The notes: generated by a model from the sequence alone, not told the origin. Counted from the stretch's first letter, positions 15,574 through 24,779 are shown. The stretch: 64,000 nt of DNA from Actinoplanes flavus (GCF_017592555.1 NZ_JAGFNS010000006.1:1-64000); one strand, 5' to 3'. A program made the numbers and translations.

Positions 15574-18465
15574 ATGGGATCTGTCAGCGGCCGGGCCCTC
15601 GCACTGACCGCCGCCGTGGCCGTCGCGGCCGGGTTCGCGGCGGTGGCCGTCAGCGGCACGGCGGACGCGGCCACCGTCGGCGCGGGCGGCTACACCGAGA
15701 CCCTGCCGGCCGGAGCGAGCCTGCCCACCGGCTGCGGAGACCTGGCCACGAACCCCCGCCAGTTCATGACCGCCGGCGCACCGGCCGGCCCGGTGCCGAC
15801 CAACGACTGGTGGTCGTCGCTGGTCTTCAAGAAGTTCGACTGCGCCTACAGCGAGAACCTGCACGCGCATCCGGCCAGCTACGACACCACCGCGGGCGGG
15901 CTGGGCTTCTCCTACAACACCACGCCGCAGATCAGTGGCTCGTCCACCGGCGTCGGCGAATACCACTACCCCTACCAGGAGGACTTCACCGCCGGGGTGG
16001 CCGGGCTGAACGCGCCACGGACCCTGGTCGACTCCTGGACGGACTGGACCGTCACGCCGTACTGGAGTGACGGCGCCCGGACCATGAGGGCGACCATCGG
16101 CCACGGCCTGCCGTTCGCGTACTTCCAGATCACCGGCGGCGACGCCCGGATCACCGCGAAGAGCACCCCGACCGTGTGGTCCGACAGCGGCGGGCGGATC
16201 GGCTACTCGATCTCGGGCCGGGACTACGTCGCCTACGCGCCGACCGGGGCCACCTGGTCGGTCAGCGGCACCACCATCACCTCCACACTGGCGGGCAAGG
16301 GCTACTTCTCCATCGCGGTGCTGCCGACCACGCCGGCCACCAGCACCGCCGACAAGGTCGCCCTGGCCACCAGCTTCGGCGCGTACGCGCACCACCACGT
16401 CACCGGCACCCGGGTGTCGTACCGGTATGACCAGGCCACCAGCCGGGTCGCCACCACGTACACGTACACCACGACCGCGCGCGAGGGCTCCGGCTCCGGG
16501 ACCGTGATCGGCCTCTACCCGCACCAGTGGCGGGCGCTGACCGGTGCGACGCCCATCGCGCAGACCTACGTCACCGCACGTGGGGCGATGAAGAATCTCG
16601 TCGGCGCGTCGTCGTACACCACCTCGGCGGTCTACCACGGGGTGCTGCCCGAGATACCCGCGGTGGCCGACGGCGCCGGGGCCGACCTGACCACCCTCAA
16701 CGGCTACCTGGACCAGGTCAAGGACAACCCGGTCAACGTGCTCGGGAACGACACCTACTGGACCGGCAAGGCGCTCGGCGCCGGCGCGCGGATCGCGGAG
16801 ATCGCCGACCAGCTCGGCCGCACCGACGTGCGGGACACCGCGCTGACGGCCATCCGCGCCAAGCTGACCGACTGGTTCACCGCCACGCCGGGCAAGACCG
16901 GGAAGCTGTTCTACTACGACCGGAACTGGGGCACGCTGATCGGCTATCCCGCGTCGTACGGCTCCGACGCGGAACTCAACGACCACCACTTCCACTACGG
17001 CTACTTCATCGCCGCCGCCGCGACGCTGGCCAAGTTCGATCCGTCCTGGGCGGCGAGGTCCGGTTACGGCGGCATGGTCGACCTGCTGATCCGCGACGCC
17101 AACAACTACGACCGTGGCGACAACCGGTTCCCGTACCTCCGGGACTTCGACATCTATGCCGGGCACGACTGGGCGGCCGGGCACGGCGCGTTCTTCGCCG
17201 GCAACAACCAGGAGTCGTCGTCGGAGGGGATGAACTTCGCCAACGCGCTGATCCAGTGGGGGCAGGCGACCGGCGACACCGCGATCCGCGACGCCGGCAT
17301 CTTCATCTGGACGACGCAGTCGGCCGCGATCAGCGAATACTGGTTCGACACCCGCGACGAGAACTTCCCGACGGCGTTCGGCCACGGCACGGTCGGCATG
17401 GTCTGGGGTGACGGCGGCGCCTACGCCACCTGGTTCGCCTCGGCGCCCGAGCAGATCCACGGCATCAACCTGCTGCCGGTCACCGGGGGCCACCTCTACC
17501 TGGGCGACGACCCGGCGTACGTCCGGCGCAACTATGCCGAGATGGTCGCCAACGCCGGGCACGAACCGGCGATCTGGCAGGACATCGCCTGGCAGTACCT
17601 GGCGCTCGGCGACGGCGACGCGGCGCTGAGCAGGTTTCGGGCCGGCAGCGGCTACACCCCCGAGGAGGGCGAGACCAAGGCGCACACGTTCCACTGGATC
17701 CGCAACCTCGCCGCCCTCGGCACGACCGATCCCACCGTCACCGCCGACCACCCGCTCCACCGCGTGTTCAGCCGGAACGGCGCCAGGACGTACGTCGCGT
17801 CCAACATCACCGATGCGGCGCTCACGGTGACCTTCTCGGACGGCAGGGTGCTGACCGTGCCGGCCGGGCAGACGGTCGCCAGCGGCGCGGTGAACTGGTC
17901 CGGCGGCAGCGCGACCGGTGGCGGGATCGACCCGACCCCCACGACCCCCTCCAGCCCGACGCCGACGCCGACCACTCCCAGCCCGCCGGCCGGTGGGGGA
18001 GCGGTCCGCTACCTGCAGACCGGCGGCGCGCTGCCGGACGCCGCGGGTGCCGCCGGTGCCGCGACCGTGGCCAGGGCGTCGGGCGCCAACGACAACCAGC
18101 CGCACTCGCCGATCACGTTCACCGCGACCGGGCTGACCATGGCCTACCGCTCCGGCGCCGCGACCGCGTTCGGCATCTCGGTGGACGCCGGGACCTCGGT
18201 CGGCAACGCCACCCAGGTCCGTGTGTCGTACGACCTGACCGGCGACGGCGGCTTCGACCGGGTCGAGACCTACCGCTACTTCGCCACCGACCCGGTCACC
18301 GGATGGGAGCGGTACACCGACGCCGTCGGACGGGTCACCACCACCGGGTCCTTCGGCGACCTGGCGAACGGCACGGTCAAGGTGGAGATCTGGAGTGCCA
18401 TCGGCTCCGCGGCGAGCACGGTGTCGCTGGGCGAGCTCTCCACGGTGACCCTGCCCTACCAGTGA
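15574..18465 (+). CDS. Secreted GH81 endo-beta-1,3-glucanase
   Basis: Encodes 963 residues. The signal peptide is about residues 1-33 (ALTAAVAVAAGFAAVAVSG, cleavage near ADAA). The GH81 domain (about 40-760) shows PTNDWWSSLVFKKFD near its start, DHHFHYGYFIAAAATLA, and the catalytic-Glu region NNQESSSEGMNFANALI. GH81 enzymes hydrolyse linear beta-1,3-glucans such as laminarin and fungal wall glucan. A Pro/Thr linker (about 787-806) leads to a C-terminal domain of about 150 residues starting VRYLQTGGALPD, probably carbohydrate-binding. The start is the ATG after TGGAGGCG; a frame extending 78 bases upstream is less likely because it lacks a signal peptide at its start. The gene ends 5 bases from the convergent phosphatase gene. 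Confidence 0.94.
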   Translation: MGSVSGRALALTAAVAVAAGFAAVAVSGTADAATVGAGGYTETLPAGASLPTGCGDLATNPRQFMTAGAPAGPVPTNDWWSSLVFKKFDCAYSENLHAHPASYDTTAGGLGFSYNTTPQISGSSTGVGEYHYPYQEDFTAGVAGLNAPRTLVDSWTDWTVTPYWSDGARTMRATIGHGLPFAYFQITGGDARITAKSTPTVWSDSGGRIGYSISGRDYVAYAPTGATWSVSGTTITSTLAGKGYFSIAVLPTTPATSTADKVALATSFGAYAHHHVTGTRVSYRYDQATSRVATTYTYTTTAREGSGSGTVIGLYPHQWRALTGATPIAQTYVTARGAMKNLVGASSYTTSAVYHGVLPEIPAVADGAGADLTTLNGYLDQVKDNPVNVLGNDTYWTGKALGAGARIAEIADQLGRTDVRDTALTAIRAKLTDWFTATPGKTGKLFYYDRNWGTLIGYPASYGSDAELNDHHFHYGYFIAAAATLAKFDPSWAARSGYGGMVDLLIRDANNYDRGDNRFPYLRDFDIYAGHDWAAGHGAFFAGNNQESSSEGMNFANALIQWGQATGDTAIRDAGIFIWTTQSAAISEYWFDTRDENFPTAFGHGTVGMVWGDGGAYATWFASAPEQIHGINLLPVTGGHLYLGDDPAYVRRNYAEMVANAGHEPAIWQDIAWQYLALGDGDAALSRFRAGSGYTPEEGETKAHTFHWIRNLAALGTTDPTVTADHPLHRVFSRNGARTYVASNITDAALTVTFSDGRVLTVPAGQTVASGAVNWSGGSATGGGIDPTPTTPSSPTPTPTTPSPPAGGGAVRYLQTGGALPDAAGAAGAATVARASGANDNQPHSPITFTATGLTMAYRSGAATAFGISVDAGTSVGNATQVRVSYDLTGDGGFDRVETYRYFATDPVTGWERYTDAVGRVTTTGSFGDLANGTVKVEIWSAIGSAASTVSLGELSTVTLPYQ

Positions 18466-18470
18466 GCTGG

Positions 18471-19973
18471 CTAACCCAGCACGCGGACCGCGAGAGTGCA
18501 GGTGTCGTCGTCCGGGCTCGGGGCGTAGAGCAGCCGGTGGATACGCGGCAGCGGCGCCGTGCCCGGGTCGGCGGAGACGGCCGACAGGTGGGCGCGGACC
18601 TCCGCCGACCGGCCGTCGGCGCCCAGGTCGCGACGCTCCACCAGGCCGTCGGTGAAGAACAGGACCAGATCGCCCGGCTCCAGCTCGGCGCTCACCTCCG
18701 GGAAGGCGGTCTCCGGCTCGGCGCCCAGCAGCAGGCCCGGCGGGCGGTCCAGTTCGCGGCTCGCGCCGGCCCGGCCGAGCAGCGGTGCCAGGTGGCCGGC
18801 CCGCGCCCACGGCAGCGAGCGGGTCCGCGGGTCGTAGATCGCCACCAGCGCGGTGCCGGTGATGCCGAGCTGGGCGCACAGCCGGTTCATGTGCCGGAGC
18901 AGCTCGCCGGGTGCGTGGATGCCGATCGACAGCCACGCCACCAGGGCGAACCGCAGATGCGCCATCCCGCTGGCCGCCTCCAGACCGTGCCCGGCCACGT
19001 CGCCGATGGCCAGCGCCACCCGGCCGTCCTCCAGGTTCTGGGCGTGGTACCAGTCGCCGCCCACCTGGACGGCGCTCTCGGCCGGCAGATAGCTGACCAT
19101 CGCCTCCAGACCGGCCAGGGCGAACGGCGCCGCCGGCACCGGCTGGATCATGTTCTGCAACTGGCCGGCCAGACGGTGCTCGGCCAGCGCGGTCATCTCC
19201 CGGGTCCGCAGTTTGTCGCTGAGCCGCTCGATCTCGGTCCGCGAGTCGACCCGCGCCGTCACGTCCTGCACCACGGCGTAGATCTTCACCGGCGCCCCGG
19301 CCGCGTCCCGGGCCACGTCGGACAGGATCCGCAGATGTTTGGCCTGCTCGCCGATCAGGAACCGGACGGTCACGTCGGAGGTGGCGCCGCTGTCCAGCGT
19401 CTGCCACGCGGTCTCGGCGATGCCGCGGTCCTCCGGCAGCATGGCCCGCGCCTGATCGGTCCGTGACAGCGGCCCGTCCGCCGGATCCCGGCCGAAGATC
19501 CGGTACATCCCCGGAGACCAGTCGCTGCGGCCGGTGACCAGGTCGTACTCCGCCCAGCCGAGACTGCCCAGAACCTCGGTGTGCTCCAGGCGGCGCTGGT
19601 ACTCGTCGACCCGCTCCCACCAGATCAGCAGCCCGCCCAGCACCCGGTAGACGCTGATCTCGAAACGGGACTCGGCCACCGCGCCGGTGCGCGTCTCCTC
19701 GTGCCGGAACTCGTCCATCCGCCCCGGGACGCCGGTCTCCAGCACCTCGGTGTACAGATTCCACAACGGACCGCCGACCAGGGCCGGGTACAGCTCGCCG
19801 AGCAGACTGTCGACCCGCTGGGTGCCCCGTCCGAAGATGTCCCGGGTCCGGTCGCTGGTCGCGGCGATCCGGAAATCCCGCAGCTCACCGGAAGGGCCGC
19901 GCACGGGCACGATCCAGGTGCAGCCCACCGGAATCGCGGCGAGCAACTCCCGCACCACGGCCTCGTCCGCCAT
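18471..19973 (-). CDS. PAS-domain SpoIIE-type serine phosphatase
   Basis: Encodes 500 residues. Two PAS-like sensor regions (about 10-125 and 130-245) precede a PP2C/SpoIIE domain (about 285-500). The metal-binding Asp motifs are QVGGDWYHA, IGDVAGHGLEAA, FFTDGLVERRD and DDDTCTLAVRV, all intact. Such enzymes dephosphorylate STAS proteins and so release sigma factors. A STAS/kinase pair lies 6 kb away at 11394-12093 and may be the partner; this is inference. No membrane helix is seen, so the signal is probably cytoplasmic. Confidence 0.92.
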   Translation of the reverse strand: MADEAVVRELLAAIPVGCTWIVPVRGPSGELRDFRIAATSDRTRDIFGRGTQRVDSLLGELYPALVGGPLWNLYTEVLETGVPGRMDEFRHEETRTGAVAESRFEISVYRVLGGLLIWWERVDEYQRRLEHTEVLGSLGWAEYDLVTGRSDWSPGMYRIFGRDPADGPLSRTDQARAMLPEDRGIAETAWQTLDSGATSDVTVRFLIGEQAKHLRILSDVARDAAGAPVKIYAVVQDVTARVDSRTEIERLSDKLRTREMTALAEHRLAGQLQNMIQPVPAAPFALAGLEAMVSYLPAESAVQVGGDWYHAQNLEDGRVALAIGDVAGHGLEAASGMAHLRFALVAWLSIGIHAPGELLRHMNRLCAQLGITGTALVAIYDPRTRSLPWARAGHLAPLLGRAGASRELDRPPGLLLGAEPETAFPEVSAELEPGDLVLFFTDGLVERRDLGADGRSAEVRAHLSAVSADPGTAPLPRIHRLLYAPSPDDDTCTLAVRVLG

Positions 19974-20005
19974 CCGAGCAGCCTATCGGTGCGGACGGCG
20001 GTCGG

Positions 20006-20170
20006 GTGTCACCATCCTGCTGTGGACGTACTTCTTCTTCTGACACCGCTCGTCCTGATCCTCTGGACCATCTCCGCAACGGTCGCAAGATCCAGGCGGT
20101 GAAGGCCTATCGCGAGCACACCGGTGTCACCCTCGCCGAGGCGAAGGCGGCCATCGATCGCCTGACCTGA
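20006..20170 (+). pseudogene. Possible frameshifted small protein with an L7/L12-like C-terminal segment
   Basis: Ending at TGA 20168-20170, one frame reads GRKIQAVKAYREHTGVTLAE and continues to AIDRLT, the helix-turn-helix seen at the C-terminus of ribosomal protein L7/L12 and in many small actinobacterial membrane proteins. In that family the segment follows a membrane helix. A hydrophobic stretch (VDVLLLLTPLVLILW, from GTG 20022) does lie just upstream but in another frame, and a -1 shift near 20063 would join them. An alternative is an intact 54-residue protein from GTG 20006. I favour a small broken gene. Confidence 0.45.
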
Positions 20171-20418
20171 CCCCTTTCCGGTACGGGCTGCCCCGCCCCC
20201 GGCAACGGCGGCCGCTCCGCGGCACCCCGCGACCACCTGCCACGCGAGCCTGTGCCGCGCCCGCCGGGCTGAGCTCGGTGGTCCAGCGGGGCCGTGAGGG
20301 CTCCTCGAAACAGCGCTGAAGGCCGGCCGTGGGGTGAGGGGGACGGCGCGGTCACGCCCGGCGGGCGCGGCACGGCCGGGACGGCGCGGGGAGCTCGCGG
20401 GGATCGGCGGGACCCGGC

Positions 20419-21498
20419 TCACCCGTACGATGAAGAGATCTTGTGAAGGAAGACCGCGTTGCTGGGCGTCGCGCGAAGCTGTTTGAGCAGCTGGGCCAGG
20501 TTTTCGCGGCCGGAGACGGCGCGGCGCAGCCGGGCCGTGGCGGCGAGCTCGTCCGGGTGCAGGAGCAGCTCGTCGTGGCGGGTGCCGGAGGCGGGCACGT
20601 CCACGGCCGGGAAGACGCGCGCCTCGGCGAGGGAGCGGTCCAGCTTGAGTTCGGCGTTGCCGGTGCTCTTGAACTCCTCGAAGATCACGCCGTCCATGGC
20701 CGAGCCGTTCTCCACCAGCGCGGTCGCGATGATCGTGACCGAGCCGCCGCCCTCGAAGGCGCGGGCCGCGCCCAGCAGGCGTTTCGGCGGGTGCAGGGCG
20801 GAGGTGTCCAGGCCGCCGGTGAGAGTGCGGCCCCGGGCCGGCGCCAGCAGATTGTGGGCGCGCGCCAGGCGGGTGATCGAGTCGAGCAGCAGGACGACGT
20901 CCTCACCCTGTTCGGCCAGGCGTTTCGCGCGTTCGGCGGCGAGTTCGGCGATGCGGGTGTGCTCGTGCGGCGGCCGGTCGAAGGTCGCGGCGATCACCTC
21001 GCCCTTCACCGAGCGGCGCATGTCGGTCACCTCCTCGGGGCGCTCGTCGATGAGCAGGACCATGAGGTGGCAGTCGGGATGGTTGCGGGCGATCGCCCGG
21101 GCCGTCTCGTGCAGGATCGTGGTCTTGCCGGCCATCGGCGGGGCGACGATCAGGGCACGCTGGCCCTTGCCGATCGGCATGAACAGGTCGATGACACGGG
21201 TGGTCAGCAGGTGCGGTTCGGTCTCCAGGCGCAGCCGTTCGTGCGGGTGCAGCGACACCCGCTGGTAGAAGTCGGGCCGGGGCCCGGGCGGTCGGCCGTT
21301 GACCGCGGTGAGCTGGAGCTTCGCGGGGCGGCCGACGGCCTGGCCGGTGATGTGGTCGCCGCGGCGCAGGCGCAGGCGGCGCATCTCGGAGGTGGCGATC
21401 GGAAGGTCGCCGGGGGACGGCGCGTAGCCGTCGGTACGGAGCCAGGGACGGTCGTCGACGAGGTCGACGAGACCGTCCACGGGGACGGGACTGGTCAT
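20419..21498 (-). CDS. Short Rho-type transcription termination factor (paralogue)
   Basis: Encodes 359 residues. The Rho ATPase core is intact: P-loop IVAPPMAGKTTILHE (about 128-142), Walker B region VVLLLDSITRLARAHN, and the R-loop/arginine-finger region DGVIFEEFKSTGNAELKLDR and FPAVDVPASGTRHDELL. The RNA-binding N-terminus is reduced to about 80 residues (RRLRLRRGDHITGQ), without the long Arg/Asp-rich insert of the main actinobacterial Rho (usually over 600 residues), and the RNP1-like motif is poorly conserved. A second, shorter Rho suggests specialised termination or an RNA-dependent motor role. A 184-base region separates it from a divergent ClgR-like regulator. Confidence 0.88.
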   Translation of the reverse strand: MTSPVPVDGLVDLVDDRPWLRTDGYAPSPGDLPIATSEMRRLRLRRGDHITGQAVGRPAKLQLTAVNGRPPGPRPDFYQRVSLHPHERLRLETEPHLLTTRVIDLFMPIGKGQRALIVAPPMAGKTTILHETARAIARNHPDCHLMVLLIDERPEEVTDMRRSVKGEVIAATFDRPPHEHTRIAELAAERAKRLAEQGEDVVLLLDSITRLARAHNLLAPARGRTLTGGLDTSALHPPKRLLGAARAFEGGGSVTIIATALVENGSAMDGVIFEEFKSTGNAELKLDRSLAEARVFPAVDVPASGTRHDELLLHPDELAATARLRRAVSGRENLAQLLKQLRATPSNAVFLHKISSSYG

Positions 21499-21681
21499 GG
21501 TGGTGACTCGATTCGAAAGAGCGCGCCGACGGCGCGGAAAGCCGGTGGAACGGCTCGGGGAAGTGGATCAGCGGGGGCGATGAGAACGCCTGCATCCGGG
21601 ATCCGGTTGGCCCTACCGTAGCACCGCCGGGCGCGCCGGGCCATGATGGCAGCGGACGAGTCGGCGGAGGGAAGACGGGGC

Positions 21682-22029
21682 ATGCCACTGTTGCGGCGGG
21701 TCATCGGGGCGGTGCTGCGGCGCATCCGGCTGGGTCAGGGCCGGACGTTGCGGGAGGTGGCCGCGGCGGCCGGGGTGTCGCTGCCGTACCTCTCCGAAGT
21801 GGAACGCGGCACCAAGGAGGCGTCGTCGGAGGTGCTCGCGGCGATCTGCCGGGCGCTCGGCCTGGCGATGCCGGATCTGCTCGACGAGGTGCGCCGGGAG
21901 ATGCTGCGCGAGGCGGCGCCGGCCGCGAAGCTGGTCACCCGGCTGGCGGCCAACCGGGGCGGTGGCCCGCGGTGCTCGGTGGGCCGGTGGATGCGCTGCG
22001 CCTCGGTGGCGCAGCCGGTCAGGCTGTGA
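21682..22029 (+). CDS. XRE-family regulator, ClgR-like
   Basis: Encodes 115 residues. The N-terminal helix-turn-helix (LRRVIGAVLRRIRLGQGRTL, then AAGVSLPYLSEVERGTKEAS) and the following helix AICRALGLAMPDLLDEV closely follow ClgR, the actinobacterial activator of Clp protease genes. The C-terminal 35 residues are unlike ClgR and end in an Arg-rich tail, so a frameshift near the 3' end is possible. ATG 21682 is chosen because GGAGGG precedes it; an ATG 39 bases upstream is in frame. The 3' end overlaps the convergent L,D-transpeptidase gene by 11 bases. Confidence 0.82.
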   Translation: MPLLRRVIGAVLRRIRLGQGRTLREVAAAAGVSLPYLSEVERGTKEASSEVLAAICRALGLAMPDLLDEVRREMLREAAPAAKLVTRLAANRGGGPRCSVGRWMRCASVAQPVRL

Positions 22030-22873
22030 CCACGACCGGGGTTCCCGGGTCCAGCTGATCGAGCAGTTTGCGCTGGACCGCGGCCGGTGTGCGGACGCAG
22101 CCGTTGGAGACGTCCTTGCCGAAGACGGAACTGTTCGCCCACGCGTGGATGCCGGTGTGCGCCTTCTGGAGACTGGCCGCCATCTTCTCCGGCTCCTCCG
22201 GGACCGAGCCGAGCACCAGCGCGTCCAGCCCGGCGTAGACGCTGCCGGACGTGCCGGTGTGGCCCATCACGAAGGTGCGGCCGAGCGGCGTGGGGGTGGC
22301 CTCGGCGCCGATCGCCACGGTCCAACGGGCCTGCTCGGCGCCCTCGCGCAGCCAGGTGAGGCGGCGTTCGCCCAGGTCGACGACGAGCTGGTCGCGCAGC
22401 GGCTCGGGCTGCCAGCCGGCCTCCGGCACCCAGCCGACGGTGCGGTTGGCGGCCGGGACCAGCACGGCGGCCCAGCCGTTCTGCCGGGCGACGATCGGGG
22501 CGACGACCGACAGGCCGCTGATCCGGGGCGGCAGCCAGGCGCGGGGGCGGCCGCCGGGGGCGTCGTACAGCGCCATCCTGGTCCGCGGGCGCAGCGCCTC
22601 GGTGAGGGCGGTCACCGACTCCGGGTCGGGGTCGGCGGGCAGGCCGCGCGGGCCGTCCGCGTAGGCGATCACCGGCAGGCCGTCCGGCGGCGTGGTGGCG
22701 GCCGGCACGGTCGGCGCGGTGGCGCTCGGCAGCGTGACGGCCGGGGACGGGTCGCTGAACGTGGCCGGGTCCGGCTCGTTTCCGCGGGCCAGCCCGACCA
22801 CCACGATCAGGGCGACGATCAGGGTGGCCGCCGTCAGCAGCAGCAGGTGCACGCGGGTCCGGCTGGTCGGCAT
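22019..22873 (-). CDS. L,D-transpeptidase (YkuD family), membrane anchored
   Basis: Encodes 284 residues. An N-terminal membrane segment (about 9-29, LLLLTAATLIVALIVVV) is followed by a Pro/Thr linker and an SH3-like region, then the YkuD catalytic domain (about 160-284) with GIHAWANSSVFGKDVSNGCV holding the conserved His, Ser, Gly and catalytic Cys. These enzymes form 3-3 peptidoglycan crosslinks or attach proteins outside the membrane. It is a single gene on the minus strand. Confidence 0.92.
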   Translation of the reverse strand: MPTSRTRVHLLLLTAATLIVALIVVVGLARGNEPDPATFSDPSPAVTLPSATAPTVPAATTPPDGLPVIAYADGPRGLPADPDPESVTALTEALRPRTRMALYDAPGGRPRAWLPPRISGLSVVAPIVARQNGWAAVLVPAANRTVGWVPEAGWQPEPLRDQLVVDLGERRLTWLREGAEQARWTVAIGAEATPTPLGRTFVMGHTGTSGSVYAGLDALVLGSVPEEPEKMAASLQKAHTGIHAWANSSVFGKDVSNGCVRTPAAVQRKLLDQLDPGTPVVVTA

Positions 22874-22913
22874 CCGCCCAGGGTAGCGTCGTCCGTTCGA
22901 GGCGATTACCGCC

Positions 22914-24062
22914 CTATCCGCCCGCGACCGGCAGCGTGACGGTCATGACCAGCCCACCGCCCTCACGCGGCCAGGCGGTGACCGTGCCGCCGTGCGCCTG
23001 GGCGACCGACCGGACGATCGACAGGCCCAGCCCGGACCCCTTGGCCGAGGTGATGCGGTCCCCGTCGAGGCGCCGGAACGGCTCGAACAGGGTCGGCAGG
23101 TCGTAGGGCGGCACCACTGGCCCACTGTTGCTGACCGTGATCGACGGGCCGGGGCCGCTCTCCACCCGTACCCAGCCGCCCGGCCCGGTGTTGTGCCGGA
23201 TGCCGTTCTCCACCAGGTTGCGGATCATCTGTTCGAGCAGCAGCCCGTCCCCGGTGGCCGGGGCCGCCCCGGCCACCACGGTGACCTTGACGTCGGCGGT
23301 GGCGGCCTCGGCGGCGGTCTGCTCGGCCACGTGCACCGCCACGTCGGCCAGGTCGACCGGGGAGTGGTCGGCGAGTTCCTGTTCGGACCGGGCGAGCAGC
23401 AGCAGCCCCTCGATCAGCCGCTCGTGCCGGTCGTTGATCCTCAGCAGGTCCTCGCCGAGGCGCAGCACGTCGGGGGAGGCGGCCCGGCGGTGCATGGCCA
23501 GCTCGACCAGGGCCCGATTCAGGGTCAGCGGGGTACGCAGCTCGTGTGACGCGTTCGCCACGAACCGCCGTTGCGCGCCGAAGGTGTGCTCCAGCCGCTC
23601 CACCATGCTGTCGAACGTGTCGGCCAGCTCCTTCACCTCGTCGTCCGGGCCGTGCAGGTCGATCCGCTGGTGCAGGCCGCGCTCGCCGGCCGGGGTGGCG
23701 GCGATCCGGCGGGCGGTGGCGGTGACCCGGTGCAGCGGGCTCAGCATCCGGCCGGTCAGCGCCCACGCGGACGCCAGCGCGACCACCGCCACCAGGACCA
23801 GCGCCACCGCCTCCATCTGGAGCAGCGAGCGGCTCACCTCGGCGGCCTGCGCCTCCATGAACCGGTCCGCCGCGTCGCCGGTGAGCACGACGTCGTTGAC
23901 GTGCAGGATCCGCTTGAGATCCCGGTCGCCGCTCGGCGGTATCAGCGAGAGCGGCAGCTTCTGGCGGAACAGCACGTACGTGATGCCGAGCAGCACCACC
24001 CCGGCGATCATGAAGAAGCCGAAGTAGACCAGGGTGAGCCGTAGCCGCAGGGTCGGTCTCAT
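22914..24062 (-). CDS. Sensor histidine kinase (EnvZ/PhoR type)
   Basis: Encodes 382 residues. Two membrane helices (about 10-30 and 82-103) flank an extracytoplasmic loop of about 50 residues. A HAMP region follows (RMLSPLHRVTATARRI), then the phosphoacceptor H-box FVANASHELRTPLTL, N-box MIRNLVENGIRHN and G-box SAKGSGLGLSIVRSVAQAHG. The ATG overlaps the stop of the response regulator gene in an ATGA, so the two are co-translated. The divergent lipoprotein/adaptor/ABC operon starting at 24832 is the likely target, as in many systems that sense envelope stress or peptide antibiotics. Confidence 0.94.
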   Translation of the reverse strand: MRPTLRLRLTLVYFGFFMIAGVVLLGITYVLFRQKLPLSLIPPSGDRDLKRILHVNDVVLTGDAADRFMEAQAAEVSRSLLQMEAVALVLVAVVALASAWALTGRMLSPLHRVTATARRIAATPAGERGLHQRIDLHGPDDEVKELADTFDSMVERLEHTFGAQRRFVANASHELRTPLTLNRALVELAMHRRAASPDVLRLGEDLLRINDRHERLIEGLLLLARSEQELADHSPVDLADVAVHVAEQTAAEAATADVKVTVVAGAAPATGDGLLLEQMIRNLVENGIRHNTGPGGWVRVESGPGPSITVSNSGPVVPPYDLPTLFEPFRRLDGDRITSAKGSGLGLSIVRSVAQAHGGTVTAWPREGGGLVMTVTLPVAGG

Positions 24063-24715
24063 GGGATCCGGTACCCGACGCCGGGCAGGGTCTCGATCAC
24101 CTGCGGGTCGCCCAGTTTGCGGCGCAGCTTGAGGATGGCGAGCCGGACGGCGCCGGTGAACGGGTCGGCGTTCTCGTCCCAGGCCTTCTCCAGCAGATGC
24201 TCGGCGGAGACCACCGCCCCGTCCGCGCGCAGCAGTTCGAACAGCACGGCGAACTCCTTCTTCGACAGCGAGACGTACCGGCCGTCCCGGGTGACCTCGC
24301 GGCGGGCCGGATCCAGGGTGATGCCGGCCCGCCGCAGCACCGGCGGGCTGCCCGGCCGGGTGCGGCGGCCCAGCGCGAGCACCCGGGCGGCCAGCTCCGG
24401 CATGGCGAACGGCTTGGTCAGGTAGTCGTCGGCGCCCAGCGACAGACCGCCCACCCGGTCGGTGACCTCGGCGGCGGCGGTCAGCATCAGGATCCGGGGT
24501 TCGGCGCCGGCCGACACCATCCGGCGGCACACCTCGTCGCCGTGCACCCGGGGCAGATCGCGGTCCAGGATCACCACGTCGTAGTCGTTGACGTCGACGC
24601 GTTCCAGGGCGGCCGCGCCGTCACCGGCCACGTCGACCGCGTGGGTCTCCTCCCGCAGCCACTCGGCGATCGCGTCCGCGAGCAGTTGCTCGTCCTCCAC
24701 CACCAGGATCCGCAT
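24059..24715 (-). CDS. OmpR/PhoB-type response regulator
   Basis: Encodes 218 residues: a receiver domain (ILVVEDEQLLADAI at the start, phosphoacceptor Asp in VVILDRDLPRVHGDEVC, Lys in YLTKPFAMPEL) and a winged-helix DNA-binding domain ending QVIETLPGVGYRIP. The start MRILVVEDE is chosen because the receiver fold begins there; 81 bases of upstream frame have no homology-like content. It is followed directly by its kinase gene. Confidence 0.94.
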   Translation of the reverse strand: MRILVVEDEQLLADAIAEWLREETHAVDVAGDGAAALERVDVNDYDVVILDRDLPRVHGDEVCRRMVSAGAEPRILMLTAAAEVTDRVGGLSLGADDYLTKPFAMPELAARVLALGRRTRPGSPPVLRRAGITLDPARREVTRDGRYVSLSKKEFAVLFELLRADGAVVSAEHLLEKAWDENADPFTGAVRLAILKLRRKLGDPQVIETLPGVGYRIP

Positions 24716-24732
24716 GCGCCCGATGCTGCCAC

Positions 24733-24779
24733 CCGCGGCGTTTCCGCGCTGTTGGCATTTCGGCAAACGCCGCGGAAAC
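24733..24779. promoter_or_regulatory. Nested inverted repeats in a divergent regulator/target intergenic region
   Basis: CCGCGGCGTTT (24733-24743) is repeated inverted as AAACGCCGCGG (24765-24775), and GTTTCCGCG (24740-24748) as CGCGGAAAC (24771-24779). The block lies between the response regulator start at 24715 and the lipoprotein start at 24832, where this regulator could bind to control both directions. Confidence 0.55.

Noticed and set aside
15514..19764. A 1416-codon open frame antisense to the GH81 and phosphatase genes
   Set aside because: It is the mirror of codon use in GC-rich genes; its product is Gly/Arg/Ala-rich with no domain, while the sense frames encode clear families.
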